Source: Ptychodera flava (lineage: Eukaryota; Hemichordata; Enteropneusta; Ptychoderidae). Taken from it: a DNA stretch of 64,000 nucleotides. The stretch is taken from positions 23,172,237 to 23,236,236 of the forward strand of contig NC_091930.1 in assembly GCF_041260155.1 (NCBI RefSeq), given 5' to 3'. Made by a program: the position numbers and the translations under genes. The notes beneath the pieces were generated by a model, which made no database searches, had not been told where the DNA came from, and saw only the letters and a program-made list of their open reading frames with translations. Positions 36,601 to 48,284 of this stretch are shown in pieces. Each line of letters begins with the position of its first letter. Positions within the stretch are counted from its first letter, which is position 1.

Positions 36601-39600
36601 CTACACTTTTTAGCTGACATTTGGTCTACCAATGGGAGCTAATAATATTAGTCTGCATCTGTCCTCTGTATGTATGTACAAATGTATGTATGTGTGTATG
36701 TTATGTATGTCCTTCCACTGCAAAAACTTGAAAACCACTACACATTTCACGTTGATATTTTGTGTGCTGATGCATTCTGGACTGTAGATGGGATTTTCTT
36801 CAAATGAAGTTGTCATCACCAAAATATGCAAATGGGCTTAAGAAATTTAAAAATGATCAAAAATTAGAAACCAAAGAACCACAGGTCAGATTGCTTTGTA
36901 AATCGGTTTGCAAGTTTGTGAGGTGGACCTTATATAGTTATATTCATTTGTGTCTTCTTCGTTTCTTGGTCAAAAGTCATCTTCTTTGAAGCCACGTGTC
37001 CTATTGCTTTGAAATTTGATATGGAGGTTCCTGGGGATGACCATAGTCAGGTTTTTTTTAATCATGATGAAAGTTACATGTATGTAGTTTTGGGACAATA
37101 TTCCCCATTTTTGGTCAAAAAATTATTATCTCTGAAACCACTTATCTGAATGCTTTGGAATGTGATTTGCATATTCCTAGGTTAAGTAACCTCAGTCCAA
37201 TTTGAACAAATCATGGTGGTATTGGCATATTTGTATTTTGGGGTAATTTTTTCCGTTCTTAGTCAAAAAAATATTTTCTCTGAAACTGTTGATCCGATTG
37301 CTTTCAAATACAATATGCATGTTCCTAGGGATGACCTTAGTCTGTTTTCCTCTAATTGTGGCAAAATTTTGCATATTTGTCTTTTTTGAATAATTGGTCC
37401 CATTTTTTTTGTAAAAAAATGTTTTCGAAGAAGTTTTCAGGTTGCAGGTTATCACTCTTGCTTTTTCTGGTGTATAAATGAATGTACTAATTCAAAACAA
37501 ATGTGAGCACAGTGTCCCTGACACTATTTTTTATGAAGATTCATCAAATATCATTATAGTCTCATATAGTATTCATAGTTTACATTGATATCTGCCTTTT
37601 GATATTTCACAAATATTTTTAAGAGTAAAATAATGAAGCAATAAAACACACCCAGTGACGGCATACCACAAGATTTTTACCAGTTGACGACATATATACA
37701 CAATGGTAGCGAGTGCATATATGAAGTGAACTGGTCAAAATCGAGTGTTACACTGTCGCTGGGTGTGATTTATTGCTATTATATCATAACAGTATATTGA
37801 AATTCTGGTGTGGAACATCAGGAAAGGACTTGCTCTAGCCAAAATCTCGTGCGTGTGCCAACCATGGTATATCGCGAATATACCACGGTTCTTTTTAAGT
37901 CTCGACCAATCAGATCACTGCATTTGTGCCATCAATATACTGGTATCATATAATTTTTTTTTTATCATTAAAGGGGAATGATACGCTCAATTTCATAGAT
38001 GATGTAAAGAAGTAAGGTTAAAAATGCAGTAAAAGACATTGGCTTGAATGACTTTTAATGGCACATATCTGACTATTGGCCTCAAGCATTTCTGCAAATA
38101 GTGGATGTGACATTAGCAAATCCGTGATAAAAAATTTATCACAATTTTCCCATTCATCTGTTAACACAGTCTTTTACGCACATAAATGTTACATTTGTTT
38201 GTAGTTGATCAGCACAAAAACCAAACACTTGCGTCACTGAAAAGGTATACTCCAAGAGTATACTGTGTGTTGACTGCTTAACAAGTCACATGTCTTTTCT
38301 TTTTACATTTTGCAAGGTTGTAACCCCGTCAGTGGCCACAACCATCATATTATAACAATTTCTTACACTTGTTGCAAACTCTGATAATTGAATTGCTGAT
38401 CTTATTGCATTGAAGTGATGACTGAAGTAGGTAACTCCATTAAAAATTTTCATATAGTTATGAGACACTTTAAAAAACGTGCAAGATTACTACTGCAAGT
38501 TTTTCATTTCAGTTTTTGTTATTTATTTCAGTTAGATAAAGAAATTGTGGATTTCTGTACAAAAAGTGATACTGAGGTATGTATTTTCCTTCTATATAAT
38601 TCCAACAAAGTCAGTCCAGTCAGATGCTATGTAACATTGTAGTGCATTTTTCAATACAATGGGCAAACAAAGTCTTCTCTGTAAGTGATGTGCTCTCTTT
38701 TATTGATTCAACAGGAAGATGAGGACGATGAAAAAAGGAATGACAGTGGGGTAGGTTGAAAGATTTATATTATATTTTCAAGCAAGGATACAATCATACA
38801 TGAACTATTTTATTTAATGCAGAGATGGTCAGTATGAGAGGTTCCACCCTGACGTCCTCTGTGCTTACACTGTCTAACCTCAGAAGGCATTGTTGAGTTA
38901 GGGAAAAAATGGTTAGAATTGCAGTTAATGTTCCGGTACAAGTAATTGACCCTTTTAATCTAACAATTCTTTAGTGATTAATAAGCTCAGAACCCCCTGA
39001 AATTATATATTTGCTTAAAACCTAGATATTGATGAACATTTTGGTTTCTCAGGTGTCACCATTATATACATAACTGTCACAGGACAGGTAATTTAAATAA
39101 CCTTCCAAAAACTGGTTAATGCTTTGAGATATCTTGCTCATATTTGCATGAAGGCCAACTGTCATCACAATCTTCCAAAGGTGTCTTGGAATATTTTTAA
39201 ACCCTAGATTGATTTTTATAATGTGACAACTTCCAGAGCTGTGAATCTGTCACCTTGAACACTGTGCTACAAAAACTCTGATCAAGATAAATAAAATCCA
39301 GAAACACTTTGGAATTTGTCACAACAGCTTGCATTTGTGTGAAATTGAGCCCGATATCTCAAAGCATTAACAGAAGACGTTGGGAGAACCAGTTTTGGTA
39401 AGGTTATTTAAATAACCTGTCATGAAACAGTCATGCAAGCAATGTTGACACTGTAGTAACCAAATCGTTCCCCCATATCTAGGCTTTTAGAAAAATATGT
39501 AATTTGGGGAAGTGGCGGTTTCTGAGCTTATTAACCACCAATGAATTGTTGGATAAAAAGCGTCAATTACTTGTACAGGAACCTTAAACCATGGATTTAC

Positions 39601-40309
39601 TCTATTTTATGTGCACGTATTTTATTGTTAGCCTCAAGTGTGAAAACCGGAAGTGGTGTTGACTTTTAACGCCATCATCTACATAACTATTTTCTAGTCT
39701 GGAAGATTCAGTCATGTGTGGGTCAAGGCTGTGTCACACTGCAACTTCTGACCATCACTACGACTAAAGGCAAATTGTTAACAAACCTGTCCTCCAACAA
39801 AATAATGATGAATTCATGTTCAAAGCTGTGTTCCAAATAGACATATTTCTCTAAAATGGGACAATGAAATCATCGTCTGCAAAGTTCTGTTAAGTAGCTA
39901 CAGAGTAATCCACCCTCTCAACCTTTTGATAGATTATCTTCCCTGGGTGTAATATTCTGGCATGTTTAGATACACTTTATCGTACAACGCCTTAGAGTGT
40001 GACGGAACAATCTGAACCATACGTGGAATGTACTAATAAGATTATTAATAATTCAATTTATGTTTTTCAGCTTACCAAAGAAGATGCACATGCAATAATA
40101 TGCATGTGGTTTGGCAAGAAGAGGATAGTAGACATTGATTATAAACAATTGAAACTAGAATACAATCCATGATGATTGGCGAAAGCCCATCATCGAAATG
40201 TAGACTAATTGAAAATTTGTCACAATTTCTCGTGGCAAAAAAGTTTGTCATAATTTCAGACAAGCGACCATTGTCAAGAGATGACATAAAATCATGGAAT
40301 AGCTTTTAA
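30627..40309 (+). CDS. Unrecognised gene of about twelve exons carried by the element
   Basis: Exons with GT-AG borders: 30,627-30,891; 31,584-31,741; 31,989-32,196; 32,870-32,929; 33,441-33,483; 34,121-34,219; 34,577-34,684; 35,703-35,744; 36,321-36,356; 38,532-38,576; 38,715-38,750; 40,071-40,309. Phases agree at most joins. Exon 1 (MSTSSETDVKILVNAYLDGH...KYRVFFVSK) is a compact 88-residue module that could be a beta-grasp fold (PB1/ubiquitin-like guess only). The middle is charged and Lys-rich, with 36-45-base exons, an acidic EDEDDEKRNDSG patch and a KMPARKRLQ basic patch. The end reads LTKEDAHAIICMWFGKKR... and SDKRPLSRDDIKSWNSF before TAA, with AATAAA at 40,374. Frame slips occur in exon 5 (A run), exon 6 and exon 12 (about 40,165). 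I do not recognise the family. It could be a TnpA-like accessory protein or captured cargo. Confidence 0.65.
32364..32794. mobile_element. Foldback element in intron 3 of the third gene
   Basis: Arms of about 117 bases (32,364-32,481 and 32,678-32,794) are inverted copies ('gacagtgacagaattagtt' against 'aaccaattctgtcactgtc'), with a loop of about 195 bases. No coding capacity. Confidence 0.85.
34905..35234. mobile_element. Composite palindromic MITE, copy 1
   Basis: The first half is a palindrome of about 143 bases (AGCAATAAAGGACACCCAGC ... GCTGGGTGTGATTTATTGCT). The second half is bounded by ATTATATCATAACAGTAT and its inverse ATACTGGTATGATATAAT, with an inner palindrome (CCGTGGTATATTGCCAATAT...). 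The same two halves occur together at 37,635 and 63,772, so they form one composite unit. It lies in an intron of the third gene. Confidence 0.85.
36660..36715. repeat. TGTATG-type short tandem run
   Basis: Imperfect tgta/tgtg repeats within an intron of the third gene. Confidence 0.8.
36760..37455 (-). repeat. Degenerate monomer array, inverted orientation
   Basis: The reverse complement of the monomer seen at 20.2-25.4 kb ('ggtcaaaa..tctctgaaac..attgctttgaaat'). About five diverged monomers. It lies in an intron of the third gene. Confidence 0.75.
37635..37965. mobile_element. Composite palindromic MITE, copy 2
   Basis: Same layout as 34,905-35,234 ('cacacccagtgacggcata' ... 'tatactggtatcatataat') with more substitutions in the palindromic half. 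Confidence 0.85.
38925..39587. mobile_element. Long foldback element, second copy
   Basis: A diverged relative of 8,924-9,610: it shares 'aagctcagaacccc', 'cctagatat', 'gtgtcaccattat.tacata' and the inverted right arm ending in 'aggaaccttaa'. More substitutions between arms suggest it is older. Confidence 0.8.
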
Positions 40310-40849
40310 GAAGGAGGCAGTCTTTTAGTTATTTAGTGAATCATTGTTGATGTGAGAGTTCTCTTGTTTTTTTAATAAACATTTTTTTAAATCTGTACCA
40401 GAATAATGTAGTGTGTGAATAAGGTGTATGCTTCTTGAATGATTGTGGTGAACAGTCCGGAAAAAAAACTGTTTCCAGTTACCTGACTTTCTAGGGGCTG
40501 TAATGGTTTTTATCTCCAACATGACATTATGCAATAATAAGTAAAAATATGAAATCAAATGCAGTTTAATTATGTCATACAATCCAACATGAAAGATGAC
40601 ACTTGGTCAATTTTAGAACACAAATGCAATTATTTTTACGTATTTAACTGGGTCACGAAAAACAAGTTCCATCTACGGAACCTATTTCTTCAAGGCCCGT
40701 TACAGGAAACACATATTACACACTTTTTATGTAAAATGGTATTGTCTCTGTCAATCCTGTATTTCAAAATCAGTGAATCAAAAGTCTCTCGATGAGCCGC
40801 CTTATGAAATGATAAATTAAATGTCCACAATAATATCTATTGTGCAAGT

Positions 40850-41175
40850 ACCTGGGTCGGATGTAGTTATACCCACAATGCACTGTTCACAATACTGATA
40901 TTTCCCTGATTCCCAACATTTCACAAGCATTGAGAATGTTGGATAATACCATTGTTTCCCCATGAAATACCCAAGGTTTCACAACATACACGCGCTAGTA
41001 GTACCCAAGATAAATGTTGTGAATAGCCAATCTTTGGGATTTCCCAACATTGGGGAGTGTACAATTATGTTGGGAATACCATGGGTGTCAGAAAACCAAT
41101 ATCTTGGGAATGGCCAAGGTCTGTACATTATTCCACAATATATTCCCATCATCTCACAACATATCTCATATATCC
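40850..41175. repeat. Right subterminal motif cluster
   Basis: Repeated CCCAACATT, TTTCACAACAT, TTGGGAATACC, CCATGGG and CTTGGGAATGG motifs in both orientations, mirroring the left-end cluster. Confidence 0.65.
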
Positions 41176-41179
41176 CTAT

Positions 41180-41208
41180 GATTGTAACTTGCAAATTTTT
41201 TTCCTGTG
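41180..41208 (-). repeat. Right terminal inverted repeat of the giant transposon
   Basis: Inverse of 14,128-14,155 with one extra A in the run. It is followed by AAC. Confidence 0.8.
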
Positions 41209-44200
41209 AACCGTCGAAGTTATGGGGTTAGAAAGCGATCTTTAGTGACAGATTCATGTAAATTGTGAACAAAAAGTACCCGAAATTCGTAAGTTCTCTA
41301 AACAGCATAGTGCAATATTCCTGAAATGAACTTGAACAGTGAATATATTTTTTACTACGGAAAGAGTAGGACACCTTACTACCACCAGACGGGCGAGAAA
41401 TCACGTGCTACTGTACCTAGCTGTTATGAGGAAGAACACCGACGCTCTGGCCAGTGCGACGTGATCGCGCATTGTCTAGAGTTGAGCAGCAAGTGAATAG
41501 ACTACAGCGTAGATTCTTAATCTAAGCTGTTATCATTTTGCAGTTGTTTAAGTGGTAGTGATGATATAACCGAGGAATATTGATACATCAATCAAACACT
41601 TCATTCTAGGAAATAATTTGTACAATTGAAAATGTACAGAAAGGAATGGTTCAAGTTGCCAAGCAAAACACATAGTCTCGTAAAACACTGCAAAACACAG
41701 CAAGTTTCGGTGTTTCGTTTAATTGTCCATCGACATACCTTTGTTAGCAACCCGTATTGTACACAAAGTGGTCCAAAGGTCAGGCATTCTGTCACGATTA
41801 CTTACTTTATCTTATGGCTCCGGTCCGAAAACCCTTGAGTGACTCAACCTTTGACCCAGGTGAATTGACAACAGCGAGTGAAGTAAACAATAACTTATTA
41901 GCATGCTATGGCGTAGCACGTTTGCACGTAGTGCCTGCCTCGAAAGTCCGAAGACTAAAGTTCCGCTTCATTGAGGAAGAATGATAATCAGTGGTTACAA
42001 TACCAAAAATGTGGGATGCCAAACAAGCTATGATACCAATGATTAATGGATGGGTCTAGGCAGGTACAACCTTTTAAGATGTCACTTTAAATACGAAAAT
42101 GAGAATACGTGGCCGAGCAGTGATAGTGTCTGCGACACCCTGCCGTTGTTACCAACGGTTTGCATGCTACAAGCAAAAAAAAATATTCGATATTTTTAGA
42201 ATTTTATCGAACGCTGATTCGATTGTCAGAAATGTTCCATGGTGCTATCTGAACTGACGGATAAAGTAACCTTAAGTTGAACTTTATCAAGTCATGTTAA
42301 TGTAATCGTCCTGTCCTGTTGTTTGTTCTCTATCCAGAGGGCGCATTGCGGCCTCCTTTGATCGACAATTTGTATCTGTATTTAACAAAAAAACGGAACT
42401 TATGGCTGCCTTTACACAGAAACATTTGATAAAATGGGCAATATATTCAGTTTTGATCGTTATTTACTAGGGTTAGGCAAACAAAGATGTGCTACACATT
42501 TGGAGCCAAATCGTGAGAAAGATATATCGACCATAAATCAAACATGCCCGACACTTGCAAAGAGTGGTTTTTTAATAATTTACTTCTGGTACATATTTTT
42601 TCTAAATATATCTGTTGTAAAGTAATTTAATATATACTTGAACGCATAATGGTCAGAGCCCTAACCCGACGATATTGTTATTCCAAGCGACAGTCATCTA
42701 GACCTAAAATGCTCTACTGCCGAAAAAAGCCTTGGTCTAACTTCTAAACCTAAAGAATACTGACACGGCCTGACCAAAGAACAGTTTATGTTTTGTGAAT
42801 ATTATCTGCACCAGAATTAGTGTGTATTCATACGTTGGACTTCTTCTTAAAAGGCTGGCACTTTTATATTGGTCGTTGTCTTTCGTTTTCGTAATTTCTG
42901 GCGTCCTGTAAATTACGATTTCTTACACCCCAGGGAAAGTTCGCCAATCGACTTTGAAGAAGTTATGCGAAGTTAACTTTTAGATTGTATTCTCAAGCAT
43001 TCTATATTTCGGCGACAAACGGTATTACACATGGCCACTCTACTCTATCAGTGGAGTAATGTGCAATAATTCACGGCTACTTTACGATAACGTCCGTCTA
43101 CTGGGAGTTATCACGATATACGTTTCAAGGACAGGCTATTGTTTAAAATAGGTTTATCCGATGGTCACGCCAGCCAACGCTCATACTGATTGCGGTCATG
43201 AGACGCTAAAGTAATTCTGCTTTATCTTTTGACGCGATTCGACATCGAGAGTTGATACGTGAAGATTGGAAAGAGGTTCCAATGGATTGAATTATGCCTG
43301 CATGATGAGCGATAATAAACAAAATATCATCAGCCACTCTTTTCCTCTCACATTGATATTGCTTTTATAGAGGTCAATGATCTTAGTTCCTTATTGAGCT
43401 TTTGTTGAAAAGCTGGCGGATCTAAATCGAAAGTAAAAGTGAATGCATAGGATTATATCTGTTTTGATCAAAATACAATTCTTAACAGCTGCTTTCTCTA
43501 ACAATGGATGGTACCTTCCATATCTAAATATTCTGATTTTACACTGAGTTAACTGTTGGAAGGCTGGTGGGACAGGAGATCACCATCACCATGAATTTCT
43601 CGCCCAAACTATAGCTCCGCGCCGCCTTAGGGGCCGTCTCAGATTGTCGCATAAGTTCAAACCGAAATTCCTTTGTTTACATCAAGGCCCCTCTCCCTCT
43701 CCCTCCCCCTAACAGAAGTTCAAAAGTGCGAATGTTGATGTCTGCCTGAGAGTACAATGGAGCATTTTGCTAGCTACGCGACACTGTGTATCCTCTGACC
43801 ACATTACATGTACATCGTCAAGTAATTACTCAACTTTGAGTACTATTAACCATAGCATAACATCAACGAGTTGGAAACATTTACGCAAAAATTGTCGGTA
43901 CGAGTGTGCAGTTTTTGTTAATTTTTGCGTACAATGTAAAGAGAACTTAAGATCACAATATAAATGAACGAAAGTGAATGCGACAATCTGAGACCGTCCT
44001 TTAGTATGGCGTTGTATCTATTGCTAGGCATTATGAGTTAATGTAATAAAAAACCTGATGTCGATCACACGGTTCAAAGGATGAAGTAAACGAGGGCCAA
44101 TATTTTTTGAGTCTTACATCGCAATTTGTAAATCAATAAATGCAGGACTGTTACATCTCTTCAGAATATAACACATCGGCGAATAAACGTTTGTCATCAA

Positions 44201-45090
44201 GAATGTATAAAGGTGTAGCATGCGTTGAAGTGTACCGTCTGCAACAACGATTTAAAAACTTCAATTAGGCTTTGAAATTAGTCTATATAAACAAAACTGA
44301 AATCCAGGCATTGGCGGGCAAGATCTGGAACACAGGATCATTTTCAGGATAATTGAAACAAGGGAAGGCATATTTAAAAAAAAAAAAAAAAAACCGTGTC
44401 CTATATATTGAAGTAGAAGATTGTGCCTGCAGCCACAATGAAGCACCTGCAATACGCATCTCCTGGCGTTGTAGTATCTTTGTATCCGACAAGTAGTCTC
44501 GAGGTATGACAGCCTTTTCACATGTGACAATATTTCATTTGTGCAAATGATTTTTGTAAATATGATATTTATTTATGCATCTAGAGCTAGCCGATGTTGA
44601 CATTATGAGGTAAAATTGACCAAGGGGCGTGTAATGCGTGTGGCATTACTTTATCCAGAACTAAATTGGTAATACGCTGGTTATAATCATTTATTGATAA
44701 TAAAAAGCGACCTTCGGTTTGTTTCAATAGAGTTGCATACGAAACTTACGTGGCAGTCTGGAACTGGTGTACCTTTTTTGTCGAGGAGGACTACATATGT
44801 AAGTATGTCATCTTCACTTAACACTTTAAGCAGCATATATAAGATTAGTAAATTAATCGATGCAACGGGGAAACATATTCGAGACAAAGGGATCGCTATG
44901 AACAGTCAAGTCGGTTGATACCATGCCTATCACCGAAGGCATACTTAGCCGTTTTGGTGTGATTGTTATCGCTTTAAATTGTGTGAAATAAGTTAAAATT
45001 GACATCTGTTCAACAGACGACAGCTTGATAAAAGCCTCTATTTCATGGAAATATTAAGGGAAAAGTTTATCGCTGATGATAATCGCGATG
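41209..45090 (+). repeat. B2: partial zinc-finger 5' unit right of the transposon
   Basis: 41,212-41,420 continues the spacer cut by the transposon (matches 63,395-63,760). 41,600-45,090 matches 52,500-56,730 of B3 with internal deletions. One deletion fuses the first-exon core (43,041-43,130) to sequence lying about 500 bases further on in B3 (near 55,150), removing the splice donor. No exon 2 or finger exon follows. The unit is a relic. Confidence 0.75.
44750..44805 (+). pseudogene. Stump of zinc-finger coding exon 1 in B2
   Basis: 'aactggtgtacctttttt..tcgaggaggactacatatgtaagt' matches the end of ZNF3 exon 1 ('aaccggtgtttctaccgag..'), including the donor region. The part with the start codon is deleted. 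This marks a third, lost zinc-finger gene copy. Confidence 0.65.
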
Positions 45091-46253
45091 TTTGAAGATT
45101 CGATATCTTGGTGCCTGTCGCCATTTTAATTATCTGAGTACGGTTGTTTTGTCATGTTTTGCATGTTCAAGTTCAAAGGACAACCCACCGCATCAAAAAA
45201 TAGGCAACGAAAGATAATGAATATCAGTGTACAAGAACAACTTCAGAGTCAATTTTCTAAAAGCCTACTTAGCTTAATAAATTTCTCCTGTTTGTTTTTC
45301 TTGAATAAATTATCTCGGGACTTAGGAGATATTTCGTATTTCATATATTTCAGAATAAATATGCCAAATAACGAGTCATTATTTTGGTGAAAGGAAGACT
45401 GGGCTTGATTTTTTCTCCATTTCCAGTAGCTTGCAAGGTATCGTTTATTGCTAAGTTGATAGTTTAACAGGACTGTTTGTTGACAAAAGTAACAAAAAAT
45501 AAATAAATAGATGACTGGATACAACATCCTTTCTTGGAATGTTAATTTCGGACATGATTGCGACCTGATATCTTCGTTTTAAATGAAGTTCACATAGTCG
45601 TGTGACACGTGCTGGAACGGGGATGCAGTGAAAAGGACTGCCACCACTGTAATGTCTTTGTGCGAGCTTGACAATAACGCGCGTAAGTACTCAAGATTTG
45701 CTACTTTGCAAAACTAAAGTAACACAGTGTCTAAGTCAGTGTACGCTTGTATGTTAAAATCTTATTGAACACGTATGTGTTGGATTTAATACAAATCGTC
45801 AATTGATGAATGCTTTGCTGCTAAATCATTTGAAATATTGACATCGTGGAAAATTCCAGAGGGGCAGGTGCCCCTCTTACCTCCCCCCAGACTTGGGGTT
45901 ATAGTGCTCGAGTATGTTCATGCGTGGGAGGCAATTTTTTATTAATCATTCAAGAGAGAGCTTATCAATATTCATGAAAAAAAAACAATTGACGTATGGA
46001 TATTCGTGAGTTCGCGTGAACAAACACACCCTAAATCACTGAGGTAAAGGGGCATCGGCGAAGTTTCAGGATTAAAGGCCTGTGTTGGAGCCATATTGTT
46101 TCATTAGAAAATTTACCCACAAGTTTACAATTTCAATGGAAAAAACAAAAGGCTATCACACTTCCATGATCCTCTTACAGACTAGAATAAAGGCGATCCC
46201 AGGGATCTGGAAAAGTGCCTTTAAGCATGACTGCACAACATCAGCTGCACTCT
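45091..46253. other. Junction between B2 and A3
   Basis: No gene or recognisable repeat. It holds a G/C-rich patch ('ggggcaggtgcccctcttacc', about 45,863) and otherwise AT-rich sequence. The A3 match begins abruptly at 46,254. Confidence 0.45.
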
Positions 46254-48249
46254 AGTTGCTCACCGGGGACACTGTCGGTGATTTTTTTTTGTTTATGCGA
46301 CCTCACTCACCAGTATAGTTACAATGCCGTTGGTACGTTTGGTTTCAAAATAAGCGCAACATCAGTGTAGCGTATTTCTTGCATCGGTACCAGCACAACC
46401 TGTGCGCACAATCCATTTATTCCCGTACTCGAGTAGTTAATGTGAGAGAAATATTAAGAGTTTGTGACGATATACAGTGGCATTCGTTCAGGGTACGCCA
46501 AAGTAAAAAAAGTAAGGTTTCGATCTGCCATGTACTACAGATATACATTCAAGTATCATGCCTGCCATCTACACATAATTTTAGTAAGCATGTTTAAGTT
46601 GAGTCTCATACTACTATTATTATATCATACGACCCTCCATCATAAATTACAGACGTTTAGTTTCACGTTATTGCATTTTCAGAATGCTTAGGTGTTTGGA
46701 GTTAAATATTTATACATGACGTATGTCATGTACACCTGCAATATGGTAGGCAGTAATTGTGCACGTATTCAGAATAAGTAGCCAGCACATCTGAATATGT
46801 TGCAAAATTTGCAACAGAAATTTTTGCGGAGCTTCCTCGAGATGAAAAACATGTTTCAGTCGTAAGCGAACGTGTGTAAGTGCGTTATAACATTAACCTG
46901 CCTTATAAACCGATTTAAGGAAAGTTGGTATAAACTAATAGAATGTGGTCGTCAGGTAAAGAAATTATCCTAAATATTCGAGTGTGCTATGCGTTAAAAA
47001 TACGTTAATGTATTAAGTATTCTCCCAAGATAGTTTAAGTGAATCAGGCCTGATATCTCCTTGTTTTTGCCGATATTTTGTCAACCAGCCGGATGACCTA
47101 TCCGATATCGCATGAAATAGAAATTTACTTACTCAAATTTTTCATGCCAATCCTTGTTATTCTATCCGTAAAGCTAGTTTCCTCTATACTAAACAGTGTA
47201 ACATCGCCATGATCGCGTGCATTCTCTAAGCTTGTGCTACTTAAGCGACTGACACTACAACAATGCAATTGCCAAGGTAAAGGTGTGAGTGAGAGATCGG
47301 TTGCAGTAAAATAGACGACGTTAGGCAAAACGCGGCCCTCTTTTGGAGGGATCGTGGTATTGGAAACGCTGTCATGCGTGTTTCAAGCGACATCGTAACT
47401 AAGCTCATACGAGTAATGCGCGATTTTCCAGGACGTATAAAACGTGTTTATCCGAGAATGAATAACATCTTATTGCCACTGTAACGATTGAAAAAGTTGT
47501 TTTTCGTGCAGCATCGTCGGACTATATCTGGTTGGCCCGTAGGCAAGCGAGATAATTATGAAAGAAGAAATTTGCAGTATGCTGCCAGTACCAAGAACGT
47601 ATGTACAAGGGAGAAGCATTCTTAGGTAAGAGTTTACGACTCTCTTCGATGTGAGATTCTGTCAGTCTTGAGCAGTCAGATATACAACTTTTCTTCCACA
47701 AAACAGGCAACATCATGAAATTTAAAATTATCATACTGAAATCAATGTTTTAACACGTATAATAAGAGCGTGGAAGTAGCTCAGCTCAGCCAACCACATG
47801 CTAGCATAGCAACCCCTGTCACGTCGTCAGTTTGGGAAATTTCAGAACGGATACTATGATATAGGTTGTTTTTGTTAATGAAAATGAATAAACTATAAAT
47901 TGATTTTTTAAAATTAGTTTTTTATTTGTAATAAAAGTGTCTTTCCTGTGTACATTTAACGACAACTTATGTTTAACGCGCGCTGTACAATATATAAAAC
48001 AGCCAATAACACATATCATCCTCGGGAAAAAAATCCCGTCATAAGAGTTTGAAGATGCACTGTTACTCACATCCATGGCGATAACTGCGTATATTTTAGT
48101 ATGATGCACGCTGCTGGTACTTTGGTGTTTATCCTGAGCGTCAGGTCAGCCAGACTGTTTTGATTTTTAGCTGTATTTGTGGACCGGCTTTCAGGAATTG
48201 TTACGATATCTCGGTGCATTTCCGTATAGTGCATATAAAGTAGGACGTT

Positions 48250-48284
48250 TGACGTCAGTCGCCCGTGGTCCACAGTATGCAAAT
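48250..48284 (+). promoter_or_regulatory. CRE plus octamer cluster, copy in A3
   Basis: TGACGTCA (48,250-48,257) and ATGCAAAT (48,277-48,284), same order and spacing as in A1. Confidence 0.35.

Larger units (their letters stand above)
14128..41208. mobile_element. Giant (27.1 kb) CACTA-like DNA transposon with a kinase and a third gene
   Basis: The left end CACAGGAAAAAATTTGCAAG (14,128) is matched inverted at 41,208, differing over about 28 bases by one A in a homopolymer. AAC directly flanks both ends (14,125-14,127 and 41,209-41,211), giving a 3-bp duplication as expected for CACTA/EnSpm elements. Both ends hold clusters of short motifs. Inside lie a Tnp2-like transposase (minus strand), a protein kinase gene (minus) and a multi-exon gene (plus). 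The two flanks align with one uninterrupted stretch near 63.2-63.75 kb, a paralogous empty site. Inference: all three genes moved as one unit. The alternative is a smaller element whose ends were brought apart by other insertions; the empty site and matching ends argue against chance. Confidence 0.75.

Noticed and set aside
14128-41208. A Polinton/Maverick or other virus-like giant element
   Set aside because: No polymerase, integrase, capsid or packaging gene is visible; the transposase is Tnp2-like and the flanking duplication is 3 bp, not 6 bp.
44371-44392. A poly(A) run as the tail of a retrocopy
   Set aside because: B3 has a short A/T stretch at the same place and no coding sequence precedes it; simple expansion is enough.
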